From Castellaniella defragrans (GTDB lineage: Bacteria; Pseudomonadota; Gammaproteobacteria; Burkholderiales; Burkholderiaceae_B), in assembly GCF_014203015.1 (NCBI RefSeq), contig NZ_JACHIB010000001.1, positions 124,001 to 188,000 of the forward strand: 64,000 nt of DNA, given 5' to 3'. Position 1 is the stretch's first letter. The number at the start of each line of letters is the position of its first letter. Both the position numbers and the translations under genes were made by a program. Shown piece by piece: positions 21,240 to 29,447 of this stretch. Under the pieces are notes generated by a model that was given only the letters and a program-made list of their open reading frames with translations, searched no databases and was not told the origin of the DNA.

Positions 21240-22940
21240 TCAACTCAGGCCCCACAGCTGGCTCAGGTACTTCCAGTTGACGAAGTAGTAGAGCACGAAG
21301 GCCAGCAGGAAGACCATGGCCAGGACGAAGGTGCCGGGCGCCACGAAGCCCGCCGAGCCGTAGGTCTGGGCCGCGAGGGTCGGCGCGGCGCGCTGGACCG
21401 GCGTGAAATGGGGGCTGACCGCGCCGGTGTCGAGCCGCTTGCCGAACAGCAGGGAGCCGATCACCAGGTAGACGAAGAGCGCGCCGCCGATGATGGCCAC
21501 GACCCCGCCGATACCCACCAGCCCCATCATCAGGTAGGCCGCGCCCGGCCATTCGTAGGCCAGCGCATGGCCGTTGAAGGCCATGTCCCAGTGGCGGCGG
21601 GATACGCCCAGCGTGCCGGCGCCCATCATCACGAGGCAGAAGAAGTACATCGCGAAGCCGAAGAGGTAGGGCTGGATGCGCGCCAGGTCGGGCGAGATGA
21701 TCTCGCGCCGGAACAGCACCGGAATCAGGAAGTAGGTCAGGCCCATGAAGGTCAGCGTGGAGCCGATGACGACGGTGGCGTGGAAGTGGCCGGGCACGTA
21801 GATGGTGTTGTGGATGAGCAGGTTGAGCTGCTCGGTGCCCATCATCACCCCCGAGATGCCGCCCAGGAAGCCGAAGCCGACCAGCGAGATGAAGACGCTG
21901 GAGAACACGGGATTGCCCCAGGGCGCCTTGCGCAGCCATTCAAACAGGCCCTTGTTGAAGCCCCGGGCGCGCTGCGCGACTTCCATGGCGCCGGGAATCG
22001 ACAGGGCGTGGATCATCGAGGCCAGCACGGCGAAATACATGAAGTAGCTGGTGTTGACGATCTTCCATTCGGTGCTGACGCCCGGGTCGGCCAGGATGTG
22101 GTGGGCGCTGGCGAGCTGCAGGAACAGGATGTACAGCAGGAAGGCGCCGCGGCTGACGCGCTCGGACATGGGCTTGGCGCCGAAGGCGATGGCCGCCACG
22201 GCATACCAGATCGAGATGTGGGCCGCGACGTTGATCTGCTGGGACGAGTGGCCCAGCGCCCACCAGATCACCCGGTACACCAGCGGATCGACGTTCTGCA
22301 GCAGCCCGATGGACATGAAGAAGGTCGGGATCAGGATGATGGCGCCCGACAGCAGGGTGAAGACGGCGATGATCGCCGCCGTCATGGCGCCGAACGTGAC
22401 CAGGGGGACCGAGCCTTCGTAGGTCTTTTCCCGCTTGGCGACGACCATCGTGCCGAAGAACACGCCGCAGGCGATCAGCGCGCCGACGGCGAACACGATC
22501 AGCCCGAGATAGAACGACCAATGGGCCATCATCGGCACATAGGAGGTCATCATCACGCTGGAATCGCCCCGGAACACGGCGATGTTGTTGACCACCGCGC
22601 CGACGAGCATGAGCGCGTAGGCGAGCCAGGCGATGCGCGGGGTGGCGATGCGGCAGCGCAGCAGGGTCGAGGAGGCGAAATACAGTACCGCGATCTCGAA
22701 GAAGATCATCCAGTAGATCAGCATGTCCAGGCCGTGCGCCGTGAGCACCATGTAGAAGGTGTCGGCGGGCAGCCAGTGCACGGCGGGCCAGCGGGTGAGC
22801 ACCACGCCGATGGCCAGCAGGCCGCCGACGAGCAGCGCCACGATGGCCGTGACGGCGTTGATCTTGATGAGTTTTTCAGCCTGGTCCTCGAACTGCAGAC
22901 CCGAGCGCGGACACGTGCGATAAGTGGTATGAGTGGCCAT
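21240..22940 (-). CDS. Haem-copper oxygen/nitric oxide reductase subunit I (NorS-like)
   Basis: 566 residues with about 13 membrane helices. Haem ligands are His69 (TAHGLDM) and His385/His387 (PGHFHATVV). The CuB ligands are His231 (ALGHSSQQ), His280 and His281 (SAHHIL). The position four residues after His231, Tyr in A- and B-type oxidases, is Gln235, so the cross-linked tyrosine is missing. With a CuA subunit, a SenC gene and a small orf beside it, this resembles the norSY-senC-orf1 (sNOR) clusters proposed as NO reductases in Nitrosomonas. Oxidase activity cannot be excluded. An AGGGA ribosome site precedes the ATG. Confidence 0.82.
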   Translation of the reverse strand: MATHTTYRTCPRSGLQFEDQAEKLIKINAVTAIVALLVGGLLAIGVVLTRWPAVHWLPADTFYMVLTAHGLDMLIYWMIFFEIAVLYFASSTLLRCRIATPRIAWLAYALMLVGAVVNNIAVFRGDSSVMMTSYVPMMAHWSFYLGLIVFAVGALIACGVFFGTMVVAKREKTYEGSVPLVTFGAMTAAIIAVFTLLSGAIILIPTFFMSIGLLQNVDPLVYRVIWWALGHSSQQINVAAHISIWYAVAAIAFGAKPMSERVSRGAFLLYILFLQLASAHHILADPGVSTEWKIVNTSYFMYFAVLASMIHALSIPGAMEVAQRARGFNKGLFEWLRKAPWGNPVFSSVFISLVGFGFLGGISGVMMGTEQLNLLIHNTIYVPGHFHATVVIGSTLTFMGLTYFLIPVLFRREIISPDLARIQPYLFGFAMYFFCLVMMGAGTLGVSRRHWDMAFNGHALAYEWPGAAYLMMGLVGIGGVVAIIGGALFVYLVIGSLLFGKRLDTGAVSPHFTPVQRAAPTLAAQTYGSAGFVAPGTFVLAMVFLLAFVLYYFVNWKYLSQLWGLS

Positions 22941-22953
22941 GTCGATCCCTGTT

Positions 22954-23493
22954 TTACTTGACGTACAGGCGGCTCACCATCTCGTGGTGGCCGATGCCGC
23001 AATACTCATTGCACACGATGGAGAAGGTGCCGGACTCGGTCGGCGTGACCTTGATCACGTGCTCGTAGCCGGGCACCACCTGGATGTTCATGTTGACGGG
23101 CTGCAGCGAGAAGCCGTGGTTGTAGTCCATCGCGGTCAGGTGCAGCTTGTAGGTCTTGCCCTTTTCCAGTTCCAGGATCGGCCACCAGCTCCACAGCCGG
23201 GCGATCAGGTAGATGTCGGAGCCTTCGGGCGGCGCGACCACGGGGATTTTCTGTTCGGTTTCGGTGCGGACCGTCCATTTGTCCACGAAGGCCTGCGTCT
23301 GGGCCATGAATTTCGCGGGATTGGTCTTGTAGGTTTCGGTCGCCAGGTTCTGCTTGCCGTAGACGTGCCAGAACACCATCATGAAGAACATGATCATGCA
23401 CCAGATGAAGGCGATGATGATCCAGGTGGCTTCGAGGCGGTCGAGCGGGTGCTTCCACCACAGCCGTTCCGAGGGGGGCAGGATTGCGCTCAT
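22954..23493 (-). CDS. CuA-containing subunit II (NorY-like)
   Basis: 179 residues with one N-terminal membrane helix (about 22-43, TWIIIAFIWCMIMFFMMVFW) and a periplasmic cupredoxin domain. The CuA site is complete: His in DYNHGFSL and Cys-x3-Cys-x3-His-x2-Met in CNEYCGIGHHEM. It would receive electrons from a c-type cytochrome or similar donor and pass them to subunit I. It is short, as in B-type HCO partners. AAGGA precedes the start, and the gene lies 9 bases after the 51-residue membrane peptide. Confidence 0.88.
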   Translation of the reverse strand: MSAILPPSERLWWKHPLDRLEATWIIIAFIWCMIMFFMMVFWHVYGKQNLATETYKTNPAKFMAQTQAFVDKWTVRTETEQKIPVVAPPEGSDIYLIARLWSWWPILELEKGKTYKLHLTAMDYNHGFSLQPVNMNIQVVPGYEHVIKVTPTESGTFSIVCNEYCGIGHHEMVSRLYVK

Positions 23494-23502
23494 GGTGCTT
23501 CC

Positions 23503-23658
23503 TTATTTGGCTGCGGGAATCGTCAGGATGTCGATGAAGCCCCATAGGTTGTAGATGACCATGGGGATGACCACACCTAGAAACAGCAATAGAAAGGGGC
23601 TGTCCAGCAATTGCTGGATGAGCGGCACTTTTTCGTCTTCGTCGTCATGGTGATCCAT
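23503..23658 (-). CDS. Small single-span membrane peptide, first gene of the NOR-like operon
   Basis: A 51-residue frame begins MDHHDDEDEKVPLIQQLL, crosses the membrane once (FLLLFLGVVIPMVIYNLWGF) and ends IDILTIPAAK. It has a strong AGGAG ribosome site 8 bases before the ATG and lies 9 bases upstream of the CuA subunit, which strongly supports translation. Acidic, His-containing N-terminus and single helix resemble the small accessory subunits (IIa or IV type) of B-family haem-copper enzymes. No homology can be claimed without a search. Confidence 0.75.
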   Translation of the reverse strand: MDHHDDEDEKVPLIQQLLDSPFLLLFLGVVIPMVIYNLWGFIDILTIPAAK

Positions 23659-23745
23659 GGCTGTTCTCCTCTCGTGAAACCTCCCGGGGCTTTTTATTGG
23701 GGGATGGAATGGAAGCCCGGTACAAATCTATTTCAGAGTGTTGTG

Positions 23746-23751
23746 ATTGTC
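23746..23751 (-). promoter_or_regulatory. Possible -10 element of the NOR-like operon
   Basis: GACAAT on the reverse strand matches TATAAT at four of six bases. It lies where a -10 box should be if the FNR/Dnr-type site is centred at -41.5, giving a start near 23739. Confidence 0.4.
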
Positions 23752-23773
23752 CGGACCCGCAGAAACCGGCGCC

Positions 23774-23787
23774 ATGATCCAGATCAA
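23774..23787 (-). promoter_or_regulatory. FNR/Dnr-type binding site upstream of the NOR-like operon
   Basis: On the reverse strand the sequence is TTGATCTGGATCAT, differing from the TTGAT-N4-ATCAA consensus of FNR, Anr and Dnr regulators only at the last base. It lies 116 bases before the first gene. This supports induction under low oxygen or nitric oxide. It is also 66 bases from the divergent COX15-like gene and could affect both. Confidence 0.65.
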
Positions 23788-23852
23788 TTTTCAGGGATGA
23801 GCCCGGGGTTTTACGCAAATAGTCCGCCGGCGCGCCGCCAAAGGATGTGAAA

Positions 23853-24812
23853 ATGCCGCACGGCCCGTCCGAGGACGCCCGAAAAGGCCGGCGCCCGCGG
23901 CGCCGGAACATCCCCATCCCCATTCGAGAAGCCGCAGGAATGAGCGAACTTGCCCCCCTCCCAGGCCGCACGCCTTCCCGCCCGGCCGGCCGGCTGATGC
24001 TGCTGCGCGGCATGGCCTGGACCTGCGCCGTGCTGGTGCTCGTCATCATCGGCCTGAGCGCCCACATCCGCCTGACCCGCACCGCTCCGGCCTGCGAGCC
24101 CTGGCCCCAGTGCCAGGACTCGCTGTCGCAGGCGCCGCGCGCGCAGCCGCCCGCCGGCGCGCGCGAGCCTTCGCCGGCCGTGCGCATGGCGCACCGCGTG
24201 ACCGCCTCGGCGACCCTGCTGCTGGTGCTGGCCATGCTGGCGACCACCCTGAGCGCGCGCCCCGCCCTGCGGGCCGAAGGCCGGCTGGTCCTGGGCATGC
24301 TGGGCCTGACGCTGTTTCTCGCGGTGCTCGGGCGCTGGGGAGGATCGTCGCTGCACCCGGCCGTGACGCTGGGCAACCTGCTCGGGGGCTTCTGTCTGTT
24401 CGCCCTGGGCACGCGGCTGGCGCGCACCGCGACGCCCACGCCCACGCCCGCGGGGAGCGGCGGCCAGGGCGGCCGGGACGGCCAGGCGCCGCCGCGGCGC
24501 TGGGTGCGGCCCGCGATCCTGCTGGTGCTGGCGCAGATCGCCCTGGGCAGCCTGATGGGCGCGGACATCGCCTGGCTGCAGACGACGCACCGCGTCACCG
24601 GGCTGGCGCTGGTGGCGCTGCTGCTGACGCTGTCCTGGCGCGTCCGGCGCCAGGGCGGCCGCGCCCTCGCCGCCGCGCTGGCGGTCCTGCCCGTGCTGCT
24701 GGCGATACTGGGGCTGGCGCTCACGGCGCCCGCTCCGCCGCTGGCGCTGATCCTGGCGCACAATCTCTGCGCCGCGCTGCTGCTCGCGGCGCTGGCGGGA
24801 ATCAGGCGCTAG
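23853..24812 (+). CDS. COX15/CtaA-like haem A synthase family protein
   Basis: 319 residues with about eight membrane helices. Family-like elements are GLSAHIRLTRTAPACEPWPQC (after helix 1), RMAHRVTASATLLL, LHPAVTLGNLLGGF, QTTHRVTGLALVAL and LAHNLCAALLLAAL, giving the periodic His residues of CtaA/COX15. Family members oxidise haem O to haem A with an electron donor. No ctaB (haem O synthase) is nearby. AAAGGA 7 bases upstream favours the ATG at 23853; the Met at 23940 would give 290 residues. It is divergent from the NOR-like operon, suggesting service to that enzyme. Confidence 0.72.
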   Translation: MPHGPSEDARKGRRPRRRNIPIPIREAAGMSELAPLPGRTPSRPAGRLMLLRGMAWTCAVLVLVIIGLSAHIRLTRTAPACEPWPQCQDSLSQAPRAQPPAGAREPSPAVRMAHRVTASATLLLVLAMLATTLSARPALRAEGRLVLGMLGLTLFLAVLGRWGGSSLHPAVTLGNLLGGFCLFALGTRLARTATPTPTPAGSGGQGGRDGQAPPRRWVRPAILLVLAQIALGSLMGADIAWLQTTHRVTGLALVALLLTLSWRVRRQGGRALAAALAVLPVLLAILGLALTAPAPPLALILAHNLCAALLLAALAGIRR

Positions 24813-24855
24813 GGGCCGTCCGGCGCGCCCACGGGCCGCGGCCCCGCCGCCCGCC

Positions 24856-26319
24856 TCACGGCGCCGCGGACGGCGCCGCGCCCATGGCGTGGAAGAGGCG
24901 CGCGGCCTCCAGCAGCCGCTGCGCGCGCACGTCCAGGGCGTCCAGTTCCGCCAGCTCCGCCTGGCGGCCGGCCGCGCGGGCGGCCGACGGCGGCACCGCG
25001 CCCAGCGCCGCGCGCCGGGCGGCATCGGCGGCGGCGCCCCGGGCCGCCCCGGCGGCCGCGTCCCCGGCGGCCTGCGCGGCGCCCGCCTGCTCCAGCGAGG
25101 CCAGCGCATCGGCCACCTCGCGGAAGGCGGCCAGCACCGTGCTCCGGTAATCGTCCTCGGCCGCCGCGTAGGCGCGCAGGCTGGCGCGCTGCTGCGCCCG
25201 CAGGGCGCCGCCATGGAACAGCGGCGCCGTCAGGCCGCCCGCGAGGCTCCACAGGGCGCCCTCGGGCGACAGCGCGGCCGGCCAGTCGTAGCCGCCGCGC
25301 CCCATGGCCGCCGTCAGCGTCAGGCTGGGGAACAGGTCGGCGCTCGCCGCGCCCGCGTCGTGGGCCGCCGCGGCGAGCGCCGCCCGCGCCGCCTGGACGT
25401 CGGGCCGCGCGGCCAGCAGCGCGGAAGGCACCAGCACGGGGATGCGCGCGGGCAGGCGCAGCCGCTCGAAGGGGATGGCCTCGGGCGCCCGGTCGGGCGT
25501 GCGCCCGAGCAGCACGGCCAGGGCATGCCGGAGCGTGAGCGCCTGCGCCCGCAGGCCCGGGATCTGCGCCGCCACGGCCTCGGCCTGGCGGCGCGCGTCC
25601 AACACGGCGGCGCGCGGCGCGGCGCCCAGGGCCTGGCGGCGGGCGGACTCCGCCGCGTCGCGCCGCAGGCCGTCGGCCACGGACGCCAGGATGCGCAGGC
25701 GCGCCTGCAGCACGGACAGGGTCAGCGCGCCGGACACCACGTTCGCCGCCAGCGCTTCGCGGGCGGCGCGCCACTGGGCCGCACGCTGCTCCACCCGCTC
25801 GGCCAGGGCTCGGTTGCGCTCGCGGATCGAGCCGAACAGGTCGAAGGTGTAGCGGACCTGGGCCTGGCCGACGAAGGTGTCGTAGAGCGAGGTGCGGGGC
25901 AGCTCGGGCAGGGGCGGCGGCAGTTCCAGCGGCAGGCCGAGCGCGCGCTGGCGCGCCGCCTGGGCGCCCAGGTCGACCGAGGGCAGTTCCGTGGCGCCGA
26001 CCTGCGCCCGCAGGACCTCGCGCGCCGCCTCCAGACGCCCGCGCGCGGCGGCCAGGTCGGGATTGGCCGCGCGCGCTTCGGCCACCAGCGCATCCAGCTC
26101 GGGCGCGCCGAACGTCGTCCACCAGGACGCCTCGGGCGCCTGCGCCGCCACCAGTTCGGGACCGTCCGCCGGCGCGGCATCCGGCGGCGGGCCCGCGACG
26201 TAGCGCGCCGGTTCGGGCACGGCCGGCGGCCGCCCCGAAGGCCCCAGGGCGCAGCCCGCCAGGCCCAGGCTCGACGCCAGGCCCAGCACGGCCGCCGCCC
26301 TCGTCCGCCGGCCGTTCAT
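24856..26319 (-). CDS. RND efflux outer membrane lipoprotein, NodT/TolC family
   Basis: 487 residues with a lipoprotein signal (VLGLASSLGLAGC) and the doubled OEP repeat of the NodT/OprM family: WWTTFGAPELDALVAEA with NPDLAAARGRL in the first half, and AARPDVQAARAALAAAAHDAGAASADLFPSLTLTA in the second. It forms the outer-membrane channel of a tripartite efflux pump. Its ATG overlaps the stop of the RND permease (ATGA), and it is the last gene of the operon. Confidence 0.92.
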   Translation of the reverse strand: MNGRRTRAAAVLGLASSLGLAGCALGPSGRPPAVPEPARYVAGPPPDAAPADGPELVAAQAPEASWWTTFGAPELDALVAEARAANPDLAAARGRLEAAREVLRAQVGATELPSVDLGAQAARQRALGLPLELPPPLPELPRTSLYDTFVGQAQVRYTFDLFGSIRERNRALAERVEQRAAQWRAAREALAANVVSGALTLSVLQARLRILASVADGLRRDAAESARRQALGAAPRAAVLDARRQAEAVAAQIPGLRAQALTLRHALAVLLGRTPDRAPEAIPFERLRLPARIPVLVPSALLAARPDVQAARAALAAAAHDAGAASADLFPSLTLTAAMGRGGYDWPAALSPEGALWSLAGGLTAPLFHGGALRAQQRASLRAYAAAEDDYRSTVLAAFREVADALASLEQAGAAQAAGDAAAGAARGAAADAARRAALGAVPPSAARAAGRQAELAELDALDVRAQRLLEAARLFHAMGAAPSAAP

Positions 26320-29300
26320 GGCGCTTCTCCCGCGGGGCGGCCCGCGTCCCCGCCCTCATCCCCGTCCCGGACCCGGAACATCAGCGCGTACAGGGCTGGC
26401 AGCACGAAGACCGTGAGCACGGTGGCGCTGGTGATGCCGCCCATCAGGGCGGTGGCCATGGGGCCGAAGAAGTCGCTGCGCAGCAGCGGGATCAGCGCCA
26501 GCACGGCGGCGGCCGCCGTCAGCGTGATGGGGCGGAAGCGCCGCACGGTCGCGTCCACGATGGCGTCGATGCGGCGATGGCCGGCCGCGATGTCCTGCTC
26601 GATCTGGTCCACCAGGATCACCGAATTGCGCATGATGATGCCGAACATGGCGATCACGCCCAGCAGGGCGACGAAGCCGAAGGGCTTGCCGAAGATCAGC
26701 AGCGCGAGGACCACGCCGATCAGCCCCAGCGGCGCGGTCAGGACCACCAGCACCACCCGGGAGAAGCGCTGCAGCTGGATCATCAGCAGGGTCAGCACGG
26801 CCACGACCAGCACCGGAGTCTGGGCGTTGATCGACGCCTGCGCCTTGGCGCTGCTTTCCACCGCGCCGCCCACCTCGATGCGGTAGCCGACGGGCAGGCC
26901 GGCGCGGATGTCGGCGAGCCGCGCGTCCACGGCCCGTGTCAGATCGATCCCCTCGACGCCCGGCGCCACCTCGGCGCGCACGGTGATCGTGGGCTGCCGG
27001 TCGCGCTCCCAGACGATGGCGTGCTCCAGCCCCTCGCGCATCCCGCCCAGCGCCTCCAGGGGCACGGCGCCGCGCGGCGAGGGCAGGGCCAGATGCGCCA
27101 GGGCCCCGGGATCGCCGCGCTCGGACTCGGGCGCGCGCAGGTCGATGCGGATCAGGCGGTCGCCCTCGCGGTACTGCGACACGGGCCGGCCCGACAGGGT
27201 CATGGCGAGGAAATCCGCGACGTCGCGCGAGGCGATGCCCAGCCGCTGCGCGGCCTGCTGATCGACCTCGAAATGCGACACGCGCGCCGAGGGCTCGTCC
27301 CAGTCGAACTGCGTGTTGCGGGCGCGGGGATCGGCGCGCAGCACGGCCGCCACGGCCTCCGCCGCCTGGCGCACGCGCGGGACGTCGTCGCCGCTGACGC
27401 GGAACTGGACCGGGAAGCCGACGGGCGGACCCGACTCCAGGCGCGACACCCGCCCACGCACGGCCGGGAATTCCGTGCGCAGCGCCGATTCCAGCCAGGG
27501 CTTGAGCGCTTCCCGGTCCTCGATGGACTTCGCCGTGACGACATACTGCGCGAAGTTCGGCGACGGCAGCTGCTCGTCCAGCGGCAGGTAGAAGCGCGGC
27601 GCGCCGGTGCCCACGAAGCCCACGGCGCGCGCCACCTCGGCGCGTCCGTCCAGCAGCGCCTCCAGGCGCTTCGCCTGCGCCAGCGTCGCCTCGAACGAGG
27701 CGCTTTCGCGCAGCCGCAGGTCCACCAGCAGCTCCGGCCGGGCCGAGTCGGGGAAGAACTGCTGCGGCACCAGCCGGAAGGCCGCCAGCGCGGCCACGAA
27801 CAGCGCCAGCGTCACGGCGACGACGCCGCCGCGGCGGCGCACACAGGCATGCAGCCAGCGCCGCAGCCGGCGGTAGAAGGGCGAATCGTAGAGGTCGCGC
27901 GCCGCGGCGCCGTCCGCCGGCGCGGGATGCGCGTGCGGCCGCAGCAGGGCGTGGCCCAGCAGCGGGATCAGGATCACGGCGGCCAGCCAGGACACCAGCA
28001 GCGAGATGGCCGACACCTGGAAGATCGAGCGCGTGTATTCCCCGGTGTTCGAGCGCGCCAGGGCGATCGGCAGGAAGCCCGCGACCGTGACCAGGGTGCC
28101 CGTCAGCATGGGAAACGCCGTGCTGGTGTAGGCGAAGGCCGCCGCGCTCAGCCGGTCCCAGCCCTGCTCCAGCTTCACGGCCATCATCTCGACCGCGATG
28201 ATGGCGTCGTCCACCAGCAGGCCCAGCGCCAGGATCAGGGTCCCCAGGGACACCTTGTGCAGCCCGATGCCCATCCAGTCCATGGCCAGCGCCGTCAGCG
28301 CCAGCACCACGGGGATCGAGATCACCACCACCATGCCGGTGCGCAGTCCCAGCGACACCAGGCTGACCAGCAGCACGATGGCCACGGCCTCGCCCACGGC
28401 GCGCAGGAATTCGTCGACCGAGGCCGTCACGGCGTCGGGCATGCTGGCGACTTCTTCCAGCGACAGGCCGGTCGGCAGCCGCTCCCGCAGGCCGGCCACC
28501 GCGTCGCGCAGCTGCCGCCCCAGGTCCACCACGTCGTAGCCTTCGGCGGCGGTCACGCCGATGCCCAGCACCGGCCGCCCGGCATGCCGCATCTGCGTGG
28601 ACGGCGGCTGCGCCGCGCCGCGCCGGATCTCGGCGATGTCGCCCAGGCGCACCAGCCGGTCGCCGGCGGGCACCAGCGTGTCGGCCAGGTCCTCCAGGCT
28701 GTGAAACTGCCCGGTGGGACGCACGTACAGCCGGTCGGACGCGGTGGATACCACGCCGGGGTCGGCCACGGCGTTGCGCGCGGCGATCGCCTGACTGATG
28801 CGCGCGGGCGTCAGGCCCGATTGCGCCATCACGGCGTTGGGAATGCGGACCTCGATGCGCTCTTCCTGGTCGCCGAAATAATCGACCTTGGCCACGCCCG
28901 GCACCCGCAGCAGCACGGTGCGCAGGATGTCGGCCTGGTCGCGCAGCTGCGCCGGCGTGTAGCCGTCGCCCGCCAGCGCGTAGATGTTGGTGTACACGTC
29001 GCCGAATTCGTCGTCGAAGAACGGCCCGGCCACGCCGGCGGGCAGTTCGGCGGCCAGGTCGCCGATCTTCTTGCGCACCTGGTACCACTCGTCGGGCACC
29101 TTGCGGGCATCCACGGCCTCGCTCATGAAATAGAAGATCGTGGACTGGCCCGGCCGCGAATAGCTGGCGGTGTAGTCGCGGTGCGGCATTTCCTGCAGCT
29201 TGCGTTCGATGCGGTCGGTGACCTGCTCGCGCACCTGCTCGGCCGTGGCGCCGGGCCACAGGGTCTGGACCACCATGACGCGGAAGGTGAAGGGCGGATC

Positions 29301-29447
29301 CTCGGACTGCGCCAGGCGCAGGCCCGCCAGCGTGCCGGCCACCACCATGACCGCGATCAGGTAGATCACCAGCGAGCGATGCAGGATCGCCCAGCGCGAC
29401 AGGTTGAATCCCCCGTCCGCCGGATGGGCCCCGGACGGCCCGCTCAC
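26316..29447 (-). CDS. RND family efflux inner-membrane transporter
   Basis: 1043 residues from a GTG at 29447 that overlaps the stop of the membrane-fusion gene (GTGA). It has the twelve-helix RND layout with two large periplasmic loops. Helix 1 is IYLIAVMVVAGTLAGLRLA, helix 4 holds LGLLVDDAIIAVEMM with the paired aspartates of the proton relay, and the end shows FGIIMRNSVILVDQI and ALMGGITSATVLTVFVLPAL. The QSEDPPFTFRVMVVQTLWPG start suggests a less-studied HAE1-like subgroup rather than AcrB. The substrate is unknown. Confidence 0.92.
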   Translation of the reverse strand: MSGPSGAHPADGGFNLSRWAILHRSLVIYLIAVMVVAGTLAGLRLAQSEDPPFTFRVMVVQTLWPGATAEQVREQVTDRIERKLQEMPHRDYTASYSRPGQSTIFYFMSEAVDARKVPDEWYQVRKKIGDLAAELPAGVAGPFFDDEFGDVYTNIYALAGDGYTPAQLRDQADILRTVLLRVPGVAKVDYFGDQEERIEVRIPNAVMAQSGLTPARISQAIAARNAVADPGVVSTASDRLYVRPTGQFHSLEDLADTLVPAGDRLVRLGDIAEIRRGAAQPPSTQMRHAGRPVLGIGVTAAEGYDVVDLGRQLRDAVAGLRERLPTGLSLEEVASMPDAVTASVDEFLRAVGEAVAIVLLVSLVSLGLRTGMVVVISIPVVLALTALAMDWMGIGLHKVSLGTLILALGLLVDDAIIAVEMMAVKLEQGWDRLSAAAFAYTSTAFPMLTGTLVTVAGFLPIALARSNTGEYTRSIFQVSAISLLVSWLAAVILIPLLGHALLRPHAHPAPADGAAARDLYDSPFYRRLRRWLHACVRRRGGVVAVTLALFVAALAAFRLVPQQFFPDSARPELLVDLRLRESASFEATLAQAKRLEALLDGRAEVARAVGFVGTGAPRFYLPLDEQLPSPNFAQYVVTAKSIEDREALKPWLESALRTEFPAVRGRVSRLESGPPVGFPVQFRVSGDDVPRVRQAAEAVAAVLRADPRARNTQFDWDEPSARVSHFEVDQQAAQRLGIASRDVADFLAMTLSGRPVSQYREGDRLIRIDLRAPESERGDPGALAHLALPSPRGAVPLEALGGMREGLEHAIVWERDRQPTITVRAEVAPGVEGIDLTRAVDARLADIRAGLPVGYRIEVGGAVESSAKAQASINAQTPVLVVAVLTLLMIQLQRFSRVVLVVLTAPLGLIGVVLALLIFGKPFGFVALLGVIAMFGIIMRNSVILVDQIEQDIAAGHRRIDAIVDATVRRFRPITLTAAAAVLALIPLLRSDFFGPMATALMGGITSATVLTVFVLPALYALMFRVRDGDEGGDAGRPAGEAP

